The notes: generated by a model from the sequence alone, not told the origin. A DNA stretch of 64,000 bases from JBFWQM01 sp050249455 (GCA_050249455.1 JBFWQM010000002.1:19770-83769); one strand, 5' to 3'. Numbered from the stretch's first letter, positions 42,101 through 49,518 are shown. Numbers and translations: made by a program.

Positions 42101-44292
42101 CCCATCGACACGCCGTCGAGGGTGTAGGACAGCGTCTGCGCCGACGCGTCCCAGCTCACCACGACGGAGTGCCACTGGTTGTCCTCGAGGTTGGCCAGCG
42201 CGACCGGCGTGGTGCCGGTCTTGCTGTCGGTGTCGAAGAAGCCGGTATGGTCGGCCGCGATGTCGGCGACGCCGGAAACCCAGTCGATCGGCAGGTTGTT
42301 GTAGGTGTCGAACTCGATGCCGATGCCGTTCTTGATCAGCATGGTGCCGAGGCCGCTGCCGTCGACGCCCACGACGTTGTAGCCCAGCGGGTCGTTGTGG
42401 ACGACGAACGCGATGCCGTCGGCGCCGCTGTCGCTGGCGCCCAGGTAGGCGTCGAACGCGATGGTGAAGTCCTCCCGCACGTCGATGCGGTCGGTGGACG
42501 ACACCATGCCGGCCTGGTGGCTTCCGGCGGCGGTGGTCAGCGTGTAGACGTCGTCGTCGGGGTTGTAGAACGCGTTGCCGCGCGCCACCAGGTCGAGCTC
42601 GTCGATGTCGGCGATCAGCAGCCGCCCCACCTCGCCCGAGAACAGGTTGGCATAGTAGACATAGCCGTCCGGGCCCTGCGTGAAGTGGACCGGGCCATCA
42701 TTGCTGGAATAGAGGAAGCGGACCTCGCGGCGGTCGTTGACGTCGATGACGTAGACTTCGCCGTCGACGATGTCGCTGAAGAAGTAGTCGTTGAGGAACT
42801 CGGCCGGATAGCGCGAGCCGGAATAGACCACGTCGCCGCCGACGATCGCCTGAACCTCGTAGCCCGGCGCGCCCTCGGAATGGTTGAAGGCGCGATAGGC
42901 CGGCGTGATATCGATCGAGCCGTTGGCGACCGCGGCATAGAACGCCGGCGCGGTGGAGAGGTTTTGGTAGCTCGGCGTCTTCTCCAGGACGCCGTTGTCG
43001 CCGCCTTCGTAGTACGGCCAGCCGAAGTTGGCGCCCGGCGGCCCGCTCTCGATCTCCTCCCAGGTGTTCCACCCGGTGTTGGTCATGTAGAGGCGGCCGT
43101 CGGAGTCGAACCCCATGGAATAGGAGTTGCGCAGGCCGAGCTGGTAGACCTTGGCGTGGTTCGACGACAGGTCGTCGCCGGGCTGGACGAACGGGTTGTC
43201 GGCGAGGCCGAGGCCGGTGATCGGATCGACGCGCAGGATCTTGCCCGACAGGCTGTCGATCTGCTGCACGCTGTGGCTACGCGGGTCGGCGGTGTTGTAG
43301 GAGGTCCCGTCGCCGACCGAGATGTACAGCATGCCGTCGGGGCCGAACGCGAGCGCGCCGCCGGCATGGCTGAGCGAATCGACCTTGATGTAGTTGTCGG
43401 TGTAGACGCCCGTCTGCGCGTTGTAGCCGGATTCCGCCTGGCTGATGTTGTCGGTGCTGTTGACGGTGCCGCCGCCGCTGATGTCGGAGAGCGAATCGCC
43501 GGCGCCGCCGACCAGGATCGTCTTGCTGCCCGGCAGCGGCGTCGTGTAGCCGGTCGCCGGGTCGAGCGTCCAGCGCACCACCCAGGCGAAGCGGTTGCCG
43601 TCGCCGTCCGGGCCGGCGTTGCCCGTGCGCCCGGCGGTGTCCGGCGGGTCGACCACGTAAAAGGCGTAGAGGTAGGGGTTGTTCGCGAAGTCGGGGTGGA
43701 ACGCGATGTCCATCAGGCCGCGGTCGGCCGCGTGGTTGACCTCCGCGCTCAGGTTCACGAAGTTCGGCAGATAGGTGCCCGTGTCGAGGTCGAAGACCCG
43801 CAGCACGCCGTCCTTCTGGGGAATGAAGACGATCGAGGGGTCGTGCGGCGAGAACTCCAGCCGCATGGGATTCTCGAGCCCGGTGATCAGCGTCTGCTGG
43901 GTGACGGCGTAGGGCGAGCTGAGCGGCGGCGCCGGCGGGTCGACCACCGGATTCTCGTCGTCCAGGATCGCCACGGTCGCCGTGCGCGGGAACAGCAGCG
44001 TCGATCCGCTGTCCACGCTGATGATCGAAAAGGCGATGGTCTCGGTGGGCTCCGACAGGCCGTCGTTGAGGATCTGCACCGGGACCAGGATGCGGTCCTG
44101 TCCGGCGGCCATCGTGACGCTGCCGTTCCCGGCGACGAAATCCACGCCCTCGGTGGCGCTGTTTCCCGTCACGCCGTAGTTGACGACGGCGGAGCCGCTG
44201 AGATCCCCGGTGCGGACCACCGGGACGTAGACGATGCCGTTGGCCTCGCCGACGCTGATCTCGCTTTCTTCCAGAAAGACTGTACCGGTCAT
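39151..44292 (-). CDS. Giant mosaic protein: Calx-beta, sorbosone-dehydrogenase-like propeller, lectin-like and cadherin-like repeats
   Basis: 1713 residues with amino acid use typical of surface proteins (few Lys/Arg, rich in Asn, Thr, Gly). Residues 1-115 are a Calx-beta domain. About 135-570 is a PQQ sugar-dehydrogenase-type propeller (RGLMDIAFHPDF, HAGGALAFGPDGMLYISVGDG, GANFGWPYYEGG). About 575-775, 990-1175 and 1520-1713 are three L-type-lectin-like domains with IEFDTYN and GVADIAADHTGF. Between them are five VCBS/cadherin-like repeats (VLANDSD, YTPAAGYSGPDGFTYTISDG). There is no signal peptide and no RTX tail, so the export route is unclear. The ATG at 44292 sits in a palindrome and lacks a clear ribosome-binding site. 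Confidence 0.82.
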   Translation of the reverse strand: MTGTVFLEESEISVGEANGIVYVPVVRTGDLSGSAVVNYGVTGNSATEGVDFVAGNGSVTMAAGQDRILVPVQILNDGLSEPTETIAFSIISVDSGSTLLFPRTATVAILDDENPVVDPPAPPLSSPYAVTQQTLITGLENPMRLEFSPHDPSIVFIPQKDGVLRVFDLDTGTYLPNFVNLSAEVNHAADRGLMDIAFHPDFANNPYLYAFYVVDPPDTAGRTGNAGPDGDGNRFAWVVRWTLDPATGYTTPLPGSKTILVGGAGDSLSDISGGGTVNSTDNISQAESGYNAQTGVYTDNYIKVDSLSHAGGALAFGPDGMLYISVGDGTSYNTADPRSHSVQQIDSLSGKILRVDPITGLGLADNPFVQPGDDLSSNHAKVYQLGLRNSYSMGFDSDGRLYMTNTGWNTWEEIESGPPGANFGWPYYEGGDNGVLEKTPSYQNLSTAPAFYAAVANGSIDITPAYRAFNHSEGAPGYEVQAIVGGDVVYSGSRYPAEFLNDYFFSDIVDGEVYVIDVNDRREVRFLYSSNDGPVHFTQGPDGYVYYANLFSGEVGRLLIADIDELDLVARGNAFYNPDDDVYTLTTAAGSHQAGMVSSTDRIDVREDFTIAFDAYLGASDSGADGIAFVVHNDPLGYNVVGVDGSGLGTMLIKNGIGIEFDTYNNLPIDWVSGVADIAADHTGFFDTDSKTGTTPVALANLEDNQWHSVVVSWDASAQTLSYTLDGVSMGSLTTDLVTTFLGGSSFAYFGVGGGTGGLANLQMVKLTSIAATYENETPGNGAPVAIADSASTATNTPVSINVLANDSDPNLDPLSIISVANPAHGTATINDNGTPANGADDFIVYTPASGYAGPDSFTYTISDGTASTVGSVSVTVNAVPPPNTPPVANPDTASTAAGTPVTVSVLANDSDANADPITIIAVSAPAHGTAVINNNGTPANPADDTIVYTPAAGYSGPDGFTYTISDGKASTVGSVGVTVTAPPPATLSLKANGSTTFDSGTGVYTLTSSTGQAGTVMTTARVDVRQNFSLAFDLNFGDRDWAADGMAFVIHNAAAGANAVGGGGSGLGIAGLANGLAIEFDTYNSPAGNRTIGVADIAADHTGFLDTDSLTGTTPVALANIEDGLWHAVSVNWNAATKVLSYTFDGVSMGSLATDMMSQYLGNSEFAYLGFGAGTGGLDNVQKLRVHNISATVQGQAPNTPPVANADSATTAAGAPVTVNVLANDSDADANPITIVAVSAPAHGTATINNNGTPANPADDTVVYTPAAGYSGPDGFTYTISDGTATTVGNVGVTITPPPNTPPVANTDTAATVAGTPVSVNVLANDSDANGDPLTIVGVTTPGHGTAAINNNGTAANPADDFIVYTPAAGYSGPDGFSYTISDGKASTVGAVNVTVNAVPPPNSPPVANNDSATTAAGTPVSVNVLGNDSDPNNDPLTIVGVTAPGHGTATINNNGTAANPADDFIVYTPAAGYSGPDSFSYTISDGAAQRAATVSVTVTPPPAVTLVAHGSATFNAATDTYTLTSTTGQSGGVTTSARVDVREDFSASFKLNFGDADWAADGMAFVIHNDPAGATVNGGAGSGLGIAGIRNGLAIEFDTYNSPAGNRTIGVADIAADHTGFLDPDALTGTTPVALPNIEDGLWHTVVVNWDSALKVLSYTFDGVSRGSLATDMMSSYLGNSEFAYLGFGAGTGGLANIQQLQVLAIDATFV

Positions 44293-44298
44293 GACCGG
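44285..44298. promoter_or_regulatory. 14-bp palindrome over the start codon of the giant gene
   Basis: CCGGTCATGACCGG is perfectly self-complementary and contains the start codon. Parts of it recur just beside it (CATGACCGG at 44301-44309). It could fold over the initiation site or serve as a protein-binding site; no function is shown. Confidence 0.4.
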
Positions 44299-44323
44299 AC
44301 CATGACCGGAACCGGCACGTTCA

Positions 44324-44347
44324 CGCATCACCCGTTCGGGTGATGCG
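44324..44347. promoter_or_regulatory. 24-bp perfect inverted repeat upstream of the giant gene
   Basis: The arms CGCATCACCCG and CGGGTGATGCG flank two central bases. The site lies 31 bases before the giant gene's start codon and 184 bases before the divergent MetE-like gene, a suitable place for an operator. It could equally form a leader hairpin. Confidence 0.5.
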
Positions 44348-44531
44348 GCAAAAAGCAATCGACTTTCCTGTGAGCAAGTCCCGAATCGGCGACGCGCCGC
44401 CGGAGGTCGGGATTTCCCTTATCCGCCAAGCCTCCGGCGCCGTCGCGCGCGCCAATCCGCCGTCGCGCCTTCCCCGACCATCGCCTATAGTCGGCGCAAA
44501 CCGATTCGCCGCTTGCCAGGGAGCCGCCCTC

Positions 44532-45569
44532 ATGCCCGAACTTCTGCCCACCACCGTCGTCGGCAGCTACGTCCAGCCCGACTGGCTGGTCGACCGCGAC
44601 AATCTGAAGGGCCGTCTGCCGCCGCGGGTGCGGGCGAAGGAGATGTGGCGCATCCCGGCGCCGTGGCTGGAGGAAGCGCAGGACGACGCGACCCTGCTCG
44701 CCATCCGCGACATGGAGCGGGCGGGGGTGGACATCATCTCCGACGGCGAGGTGCGGCGGGAGAGCTATTCCAACCACTTCGCCACCGCGCTGGACGGCAT
44801 CGACATCGACCGGCCGGGCACCGCGATCGACCGCACCGGCCATGCCAACCCCGTGCCTCGCATCGCCGGGCCGATCCGCCGCACCCGCCCGGTGGAGCGG
44901 CGCGACGTCGAGTTCCTGCGCGCCAACACCGACCGGCGGATCAAGATCACCATCCCCGGCCCGTTCACCATGACCCAGCAGGCCCAGAACGACCACTACG
45001 CGGACGACGCCGCGGCAGCGATGGACTATGCGGCGGCGGTCAACGCCGAGATCAGGGACCTGTTCGCCGCCGGCGCCGACGTGGTGCAGCTCGACGAGCC
45101 CTACATGCAGGCGCGTCCGGACAAGGCCAAGACCTACGCCATCAAGGCGATCAACCGGGCGCTGGAGGGGGTCGGCGGCACCACCGCGGTGCACCTCTGC
45201 TTCGGCTACGCCCACATCGTCCACAACCGGCCGTCGACCGGCTACTCGTTCCTGCCTGAGCTGGAGGATTGCGCCGTCCAGCAGGTCTCGATCGAGGCGG
45301 CGCAGCCCGACCTCGACGTCGCGGTGCTGAAGTCGCTGCCGACCAAGACCGTCATCCTCGGCGTCATCAATAACGGCGACCCGGCGGTCGAGACGCCGGA
45401 GACGGTCGCCGCGCGCATCCGCAAGGCGCTCAAGGCGGTGCCGGCGGAGCGCCTGGTGATCGCGCCGGACTGCGGCATGAAGTACCTGCCGCGGGCGACG
45501 GCGTTCGGCAAGCTCAGGGCGATGGTCGACGGCACCCGCATCGTGCGCCGCGAGCTCGGGGGCGGTTGA
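44532..45569 (+). CDS. MetE C-terminal-domain methyltransferase-like protein, copy 2
   Basis: 345 residues, about 70% identical by eye to copy 1 at 38091-39137 along its whole length. The same zinc-ligand regions are present (VHLCFGYAH, PDCGMKYLP). Differences cluster around residues 100-115 and 150-170. AGGGAG precedes the ATG. It points toward the nitrile-hydratase-like operon 80 bases downstream, from which a GC-rich hairpin without a T tract partly separates it, so read-through is possible. The two copies and the giant gene between them may descend from a larger duplication or insertion. Confidence 0.85.
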   Translation: MPELLPTTVVGSYVQPDWLVDRDNLKGRLPPRVRAKEMWRIPAPWLEEAQDDATLLAIRDMERAGVDIISDGEVRRESYSNHFATALDGIDIDRPGTAIDRTGHANPVPRIAGPIRRTRPVERRDVEFLRANTDRRIKITIPGPFTMTQQAQNDHYADDAAAAMDYAAAVNAEIRDLFAAGADVVQLDEPYMQARPDKAKTYAIKAINRALEGVGGTTAVHLCFGYAHIVHNRPSTGYSFLPELEDCAVQQVSIEAAQPDLDVAVLKSLPTKTVILGVINNGDPAVETPETVAARIRKALKAVPAERLVIAPDCGMKYLPRATAFGKLRAMVDGTRIVRRELGGG

Positions 45570-45579
45570 GGCGGTGGAT

Positions 45580-45605
45580 CGCCGGGCTTTTCGAGCGGCC
45601 CGGCG
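45580..45605 (+). terminator. Weak hairpin after MetE-like copy 2
   Basis: CGCCGGGC (45580-45587) pairs perfectly with GCCCGGCG (45598-45605) across a 10-base loop, starting 11 bases past the stop. No T run follows, so it is at best a pause or partial terminator before the next operon. Confidence 0.35.
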
Positions 45606-45649
45606 GTTGGATAAGATGATGTCTCGCGAAACGACCGCGGAGCGAACGG

Positions 45650-45958
45650 ATGGACGAGAGGCGCTATCACGACATGGGCGGGCTGACGGCCGGTCCTGTG
45701 GAGGCATCGACGCATGATGCCGAGCCGTGGCAGAAGCTGCTTACCGCCTCCCGCAACGCGCTGGGCGACCGCTACTGCCGGGTGGACGAACTGCGCCGGG
45801 CGATCGAGGACCTGCCGGCGGCGCAGTACGACCTGCCCTATTTCGAGAAGTGGGCCTGCGCGCTGGCGAACCTCTACGTCGAGAAGGGGCTGTTCACCCG
45901 CGAGGAGCTGACGGCGAAGATGGACGCGGTGCGGCGGCGGATGCGCGAGGCGGCATGA
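45650..45958 (+). CDS. Nitrile hydratase beta N-terminal-type subunit (thiocyanate hydrolase beta-like)
   Basis: 102 residues. The N-terminus YHDMGGLTAGPVE matches the start of nitrile hydratase beta subunits, and the helical remainder (WQKLLTASRNALGD, YFEKWACALANLYVEKGLFT) matches their N-terminal domain. The C-terminal SH3-like half is encoded by the next gene, as in thiocyanate hydrolase, where beta and alpha subunits correspond to the two halves of nitrile hydratase beta. The stop overlaps the next start by four bases (ATGA). A nitrile hydratase activator protein is an alternative because activators resemble this domain, but the HDMGG start favours a structural subunit. Confidence 0.78.
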   Translation: MDERRYHDMGGLTAGPVEASTHDAEPWQKLLTASRNALGDRYCRVDELRRAIEDLPAAQYDLPYFEKWACALANLYVEKGLFTREELTAKMDAVRRRMREAA

Positions 45959-46239
45959 GCCTGAGATACGCCGTCGGCGACCGGGTCACCATCAAGCGGA
46001 CGCACCCACCCGGCCACCGCCGCACGCCGTTCTACATCCGCGGCAAGACCGGCGTGATCGAGCGCTACGCCGGCGCCTTCCCCAACCCGGAGGAGCTGGC
46101 CTACGGATTCGACGGGCTGCCGGCGCGCCCGCTCTACCGGGTGCGCTTCAGACAGAAGGACATCTGGCCGAAATACGACGGGCCGGAACACGACACCCTC
46201 GACCTCGAGGTCTTCGAGCACTGGCTGGAGCCGGCGTGA
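45955..46239 (+). CDS. Nitrile hydratase beta C-terminal SH3-like subunit (thiocyanate hydrolase alpha-like)
   Basis: 94 residues. It is the SH3-like barrel of nitrile hydratase beta, seen in YAVGDRVTIKR, HRRTPFYIRGKTGVIERY, LYRVRF and IWPKYDGPEHDTLDLEVFEHWLEPA. It overlaps the previous gene by four bases and precedes the metal-binding subunit gene by 25 bases, giving the gene order beta-N, beta-C, alpha that matches scnB, scnA, scnC of thiocyanate hydrolase. On its own it has no catalytic residues; it should pack against the metal subunit. Confidence 0.82.
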   Translation: MSLRYAVGDRVTIKRTHPPGHRRTPFYIRGKTGVIERYAGAFPNPEELAYGFDGLPARPLYRVRFRQKDIWPKYDGPEHDTLDLEVFEHWLEPA

Positions 46240-46264
46240 CCGGCACGGCGCGAAGGAGCAGGCG

Positions 46265-46924
46265 ATGAGCGACGAACGCGACACCCACGGCCACGCGCAC
46301 GGCCACGACCACCCGCACGACCACAACCATCCGCACGAGGCGATCGAGGCCGACGAGTCGGCCAACGAGTTCGCGGTGATGGCCGAGGCGATGAAGGAGC
46401 TCCTGATCGAGCACGGCTACATCACCGCCGACGACGTGCGCACCGCGCTGGAGTACATGGACAGCCGCGACCCCGCGATGGGCGCGCGGGTGGTCGCCAA
46501 GGCGTGGACCGACCCGACCTTCAAGGCGCGGCTGATCGACGACGCGCCGTCGGCGTGCAAGGAGCTCGGCATCGACGTCAGCCCCGCGCACCTCGTGGTG
46601 GTGGAAAACACGCCGCAGATCCACAACGTCATCGTCTGCACGCTGTGCTCGTGCTACCCGCGCACGCTGCTGGGCCTGCCGCCCGACTGGTACAAGTCGC
46701 GCGCCTACCGCTCGCGCGTGGTGATCGAGCCGCGCACGGTGCTGAAGGAGTTCGGCACCGAGCTGCCCGGCAACGTCACCGTGCGGGTGCACGATTCCAA
46801 CGCCGACCTGCGCTACATCGTGCTGCCGATGCAGCCCAAGGGCACCGAGGGCTGGAGCGAGGACAGGCTCGCCGCCCTGGTCAGCCGCGACGCCATGGTC
46901 GGCGTCACGCTGCCGCACGCTTGA
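46265..46924 (+). CDS. Cobalt-type nitrile hydratase alpha / thiocyanate hydrolase gamma-like subunit
   Basis: 219 residues. The metal claw CTLCSC (Cys125, Cys128, Cys130) has the Thr typical of cobalt enzymes, followed by YPRTLLGLPPDWYKSRAYRSR. The family hydrates nitriles to amides or hydrolyses thiocyanate to carbonyl sulfide and ammonia. Residues 8-24 (HGHAHGHDHPHDHNHPH) have His at every second position, a tail not expected in the family that could bind cobalt or nickel. No separate cobalt activator gene is present. AAGGAG precedes the ATG. Nitrile versus thiocyanate specificity cannot be settled by eye. Confidence 0.85.
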   Translation: MSDERDTHGHAHGHDHPHDHNHPHEAIEADESANEFAVMAEAMKELLIEHGYITADDVRTALEYMDSRDPAMGARVVAKAWTDPTFKARLIDDAPSACKELGIDVSPAHLVVVENTPQIHNVIVCTLCSCYPRTLLGLPPDWYKSRAYRSRVVIEPRTVLKEFGTELPGNVTVRVHDSNADLRYIVLPMQPKGTEGWSEDRLAALVSRDAMVGVTLPHA

Positions 46925-46943
46925 CCGCAAGGGAGCGACATCG

Positions 46944-47318
46944 ATGCCGCGCGCGCGCCTGCGCCATCTCGCCATCCTGACCGAGGACGTCGACAAGCTG
47001 GTGAAGTTCTACATGGACTCCTTCGGCATGGAGATTGTGGACGGGGTCGGCACCGCCACCTACCTGACCGACGGCCACATCAACCTCGCGATCATCCCGA
47101 TCGGGCCGGAGCGCGAGATCGAGGGCGACCACCTGAGGGTCGGCATCAACCACTTCGGCTTCGAGGTGGAGAGCGTCGCGGAGGTGGCGCCGGTTGCGCT
47201 CGGCTCCGGCGCCTCCGACCAGGTGCGCAAGCGCCCGCCCAACCGCGAGGCCGAGTATCGCGTCCACGACCCCGACGGCAACCCGATCGACCTGTCCCAG
47301 CACGGCTGGCCGCACTGA
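46944..47318 (+). CDS. VOC (glyoxalase/dioxygenase) superfamily protein
   Basis: 124 residues, one pair of beta-alpha-beta-beta-beta modules. HLAILTEDVDKLVKFYMDSFGM opens the first module, HFGFEVESV the second, and VHDPDGNPIDLSQHG ends it. Possible metal ligands are the His of RHLAIL, His in NHFGFE and an acidic residue near the end. Last gene of the nitrile-hydratase-like operon (AAGGGAG upstream, 19-base gap), followed by a strong terminator. Its reaction is unknown; isomerase, lyase or dioxygenase are all possible. Confidence 0.82.
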   Translation: MPRARLRHLAILTEDVDKLVKFYMDSFGMEIVDGVGTATYLTDGHINLAIIPIGPEREIEGDHLRVGINHFGFEVESVAEVAPVALGSGASDQVRKRPPNREAEYRVHDPDGNPIDLSQHGWPH

Positions 47319-47346
47319 CCCGGCGCTGATGCATCGACGGTGCGAG

Positions 47347-47375
47347 GGGGCGGGCGACGAACCCGCCCCTTTTTT
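47347..47375 (+). terminator. Rho-independent terminator of the nitrile-hydratase-like operon
   Basis: The stem GGGGCGGG/CCCGCCCC with a 7-base loop is followed by six T. It lies 28 bases past the VOC stop codon and also separates this operon from the convergent EamA gene. Confidence 0.85.
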
Positions 47376-47387
47376 ATTTCGGGCGGC

Positions 47388-48308
47388 CTATGTGGTCTGC
47401 GGCCGTGCGGGCGCGGGACGGGCGGGCATCCAGGTGGCGAGCACGATGCCGCCGAGGATCAGCGCCGCCGCGGCGATGTGGAACCAGGCGAACGTCTCGC
47501 CCAGGAACAGTATCGCGAACAGCGAGCCGAACACGGGGTAGAGGTTGCCGAGATAGCCGGCCGCCGCCGCGCCCGCCCGCAGGACGCCCAGGTTCCACAG
47601 GGTGAACCCGAACACGCTGGCGACGACGCCGACATAGGCGAGCAGCGCGATCGTCGTCGGGTTCAGCGGCATGGTGCCGACGGTGGCCATCTCCCACGCC
47701 AGCAGCGGCGCCAGCGCCACGAGACCGACCACGAACATCACCACCTGGAAGCCCATCAGGTCCATGCCGGGCGGCATCTTGCGCAGCAGCAGGATGTGCC
47801 CCGCCCACATGACGATGGCGCCCATGATCCACACGTCGCCGACATTGAGCTGCAGCCGCAACAGCACGGACGGGTCGCCGCGCCCGACGATCAGCACCAG
47901 CCCGCCGAAGCACAGCACGATGCCGGCGACCTGGCGCGGGGTGATCCGGCTGCGGAAGAACAGCCATGCGCCAGTCAGCACCATCGCCGGCAGCGCGCCC
48001 GCCATCAGCGACCCCTGCACCGCCGTCGTCGTCTGCAGCCCGATGTAGTAGAACGTGTTGAAGCCGGCGATGGCGACCAGGCCGATCGCGACGCAGAACC
48101 GCCAGTGCCGGACGTAGAGCAGGCGGTCCCGGCGCAGGCCGCGCAGCGCGAACGGCAGCACCACCACCAGCGCAATGGTCCAGCGCGCGAAGTTCAGCGC
48201 GACCGGCGGGATGTCGACCGACGACGCGGCTCGGCCGATCACCGCATTGCCGCCCCACAGGGCGACGGCGAGGATCGCGAAGACGTAACCCCAGGCGCTG
48301 CGGCTCAT
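47388..48308 (-). CDS. EamA/DMT-family permease
   Basis: 306 residues with ten predicted transmembrane helices in two EamA repeats. Marks are ILAVALWGGNAVIGRAASS in helix 1, YIGLQTTTAVQGSLMAGALP and the second-half LWNLGVLRAGAAAAGYLGNLYPVFGSLFA. It exports or imports an unknown small metabolite. The start MSRSAWGYVFA (48308) is preferred to the much longer frame from 48695, whose extra residues lack membrane character. It is divergent from a cytochrome gene and convergent with the nitrile-hydratase-like operon. Confidence 0.87.
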   Translation of the reverse strand: MSRSAWGYVFAILAVALWGGNAVIGRAASSVDIPPVALNFARWTIALVVVLPFALRGLRRDRLLYVRHWRFCVAIGLVAIAGFNTFYYIGLQTTTAVQGSLMAGALPAMVLTGAWLFFRSRITPRQVAGIVLCFGGLVLIVGRGDPSVLLRLQLNVGDVWIMGAIVMWAGHILLLRKMPPGMDLMGFQVVMFVVGLVALAPLLAWEMATVGTMPLNPTTIALLAYVGVVASVFGFTLWNLGVLRAGAAAAGYLGNLYPVFGSLFAILFLGETFAWFHIAAAALILGGIVLATWMPARPAPARPQTT

Positions 48309-48414
48309 GTGCCTGTCTAGCCCAGCCGCAGCGGCGGGTCCACCTTGGTCATGTTGTCGCAGCGACGCGGCCGCATGCGGCCGCGCGTCGTCGGCCGCCT
48401 TATCTTCGATTTCC

Positions 48415-49140
48415 ATGGACGATGGGACCAGGACCTGGTCGGCCGCGTCTGAAACGGCCGAATGCGTGAGCGCCCCGCCGCGGCCGACCCGGCCGGTGGT
48501 GGTTTGGGACCTACCGACGCGCGTCTTCCACTGGACCGTCGTCGGCGCCGTGCTGCTGGGCTGGCTGACCGCCGAAGCGCCCGGCATCTGGTTCGCGCTG
48601 CACAAGCTCGCCGGCTTCGTAATCCTGGTCGCGCTGCTGTTCCGCGTGGTGTGGGGCATCGGCGGCAGCCGCCATTCGCGCTTCAGCGACTTCATCTATT
48701 CGTGGCCCGCGGTGCGGGCGCAGGTTGCGGACGCCATCCGTCTCCGCGCGCGGCCGCACGTGGGGCACACGCCCGCCGGCGGCTGGATGATCGTCGCGCT
48801 GCTGCTGACATTGGCCACGATCGCGATTTCCGGCCTGTTCGCCGCCGCGCGCGATGTCGCCGGCCCGCTGGCGGCCGTGCTGCCCGCGGCGCTGTCGCAC
48901 CTCGCGAAGGAAGTGCACGAGACCGCGTTCAACATCCTGCTGTTCCTTGTCGTCGTGCATGTCTGCGGCGTCGTCGCAGAAGCCGCGCTGACCGGCGCGC
49001 GGCTGGTGCGTGCGATGTGGACCGGCCGCAAGGACCTGACGCCCGAGCAGGCGGCGGGGGAAGGGCGCCTCGTCGCCGTACGTTGGGCGGTCGCCGCGGC
49101 GGTCGCGGCCGCGGTGCTCGTCCTCGGCGCGTTCGGCTGA
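48415..49140 (+). CDS. Cytochrome b561-type di-haem membrane protein
   Basis: 241 residues with four to five transmembrane helices. Histidines for two b haems are found in TRVFHWTVV, ALHKLAGF, KEVHETAFN and LVVVHVCGV, the pattern of the prokaryotic cytochrome b561 / hydrogenase cytochrome b group. It moves electrons between a soluble donor and quinone in the inner membrane. About 50 hydrophilic residues precede helix 1. No partner redox protein is adjacent on the same strand, but the SoeABC/DmsABC-like operon lies 0.5 kb away on the other strand. Confidence 0.85.
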   Translation: MDDGTRTWSAASETAECVSAPPRPTRPVVVWDLPTRVFHWTVVGAVLLGWLTAEAPGIWFALHKLAGFVILVALLFRVVWGIGGSRHSRFSDFIYSWPAVRAQVADAIRLRARPHVGHTPAGGWMIVALLLTLATIAISGLFAAARDVAGPLAAVLPAALSHLAKEVHETAFNILLFLVVVHVCGVVAEAALTGARLVRAMWTGRKDLTPEQAAGEGRLVAVRWAVAAAVAAAVLVLGAFG

Positions 49141-49143
49141 CCG

Positions 49144-49518
49144 ATGGGCCGCTGGCTGATCTGGGCCGGCCTCAACGGCCTGATCGCTGTGGCGGCCGGC
49201 GCTTTCGCCGCGCATGCGCTGCAGGCGACGCTGGAGCCGAAGGCGCTCGGGTGGATCGAGACTGCCTCGCGCTACGAGCTTGCGCATGCGCTGGCGCTGC
49301 TTTGGGTCGCGGTCCTGGCGCGCGACGACGTCTCGCCGTGGATCGCCCGCGCCGGTTGGCTGTTCGCCGCCGGCACGGTGCTGTTCTGCGGCAGCCTCTA
49401 CGCGCTCGCCTTCACCGGGATGCGTCCGTTCGCGTGGGTCACGCCGCTCGGCGGGCTTGCCTTCCTCGCCGGCTGGGCCGCGCTGATCGCGGCGGGGCTC
49501 GCCGCGAAGCGTCGCTAG
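49144..49518 (+). CDS. DUF423 small membrane protein
   Basis: 124 residues with four transmembrane helices. The N-terminal AAGAFAAHALQATLEP and the YELAHALALLWVAVL segment are the DUF423 (YwdK/YgdD-like) signature. Function unknown in the family. It begins 3 bases after the cytochrome gene, so the two are cotranscribed. Its stop codon TAG is also the first three bases of the inverted-repeat element that follows. Confidence 0.85.
   Translation: MGRWLIWAGLNGLIAVAAGAFAAHALQATLEPKALGWIETASRYELAHALALLWVAVLARDDVSPWIARAGWLFAAGTVLFCGSLYALAFTGMRPFAWVTPLGGLAFLAGWAALIAAGLAAKRR

Noticed and set aside
39355..44343. A 1662-codon plus-strand open frame opposite the giant gene
   Set aside because: The repetitive Val/Asp/Arg/Gly pattern mirrors the repeated domains on the minus strand, which are clearly coding.
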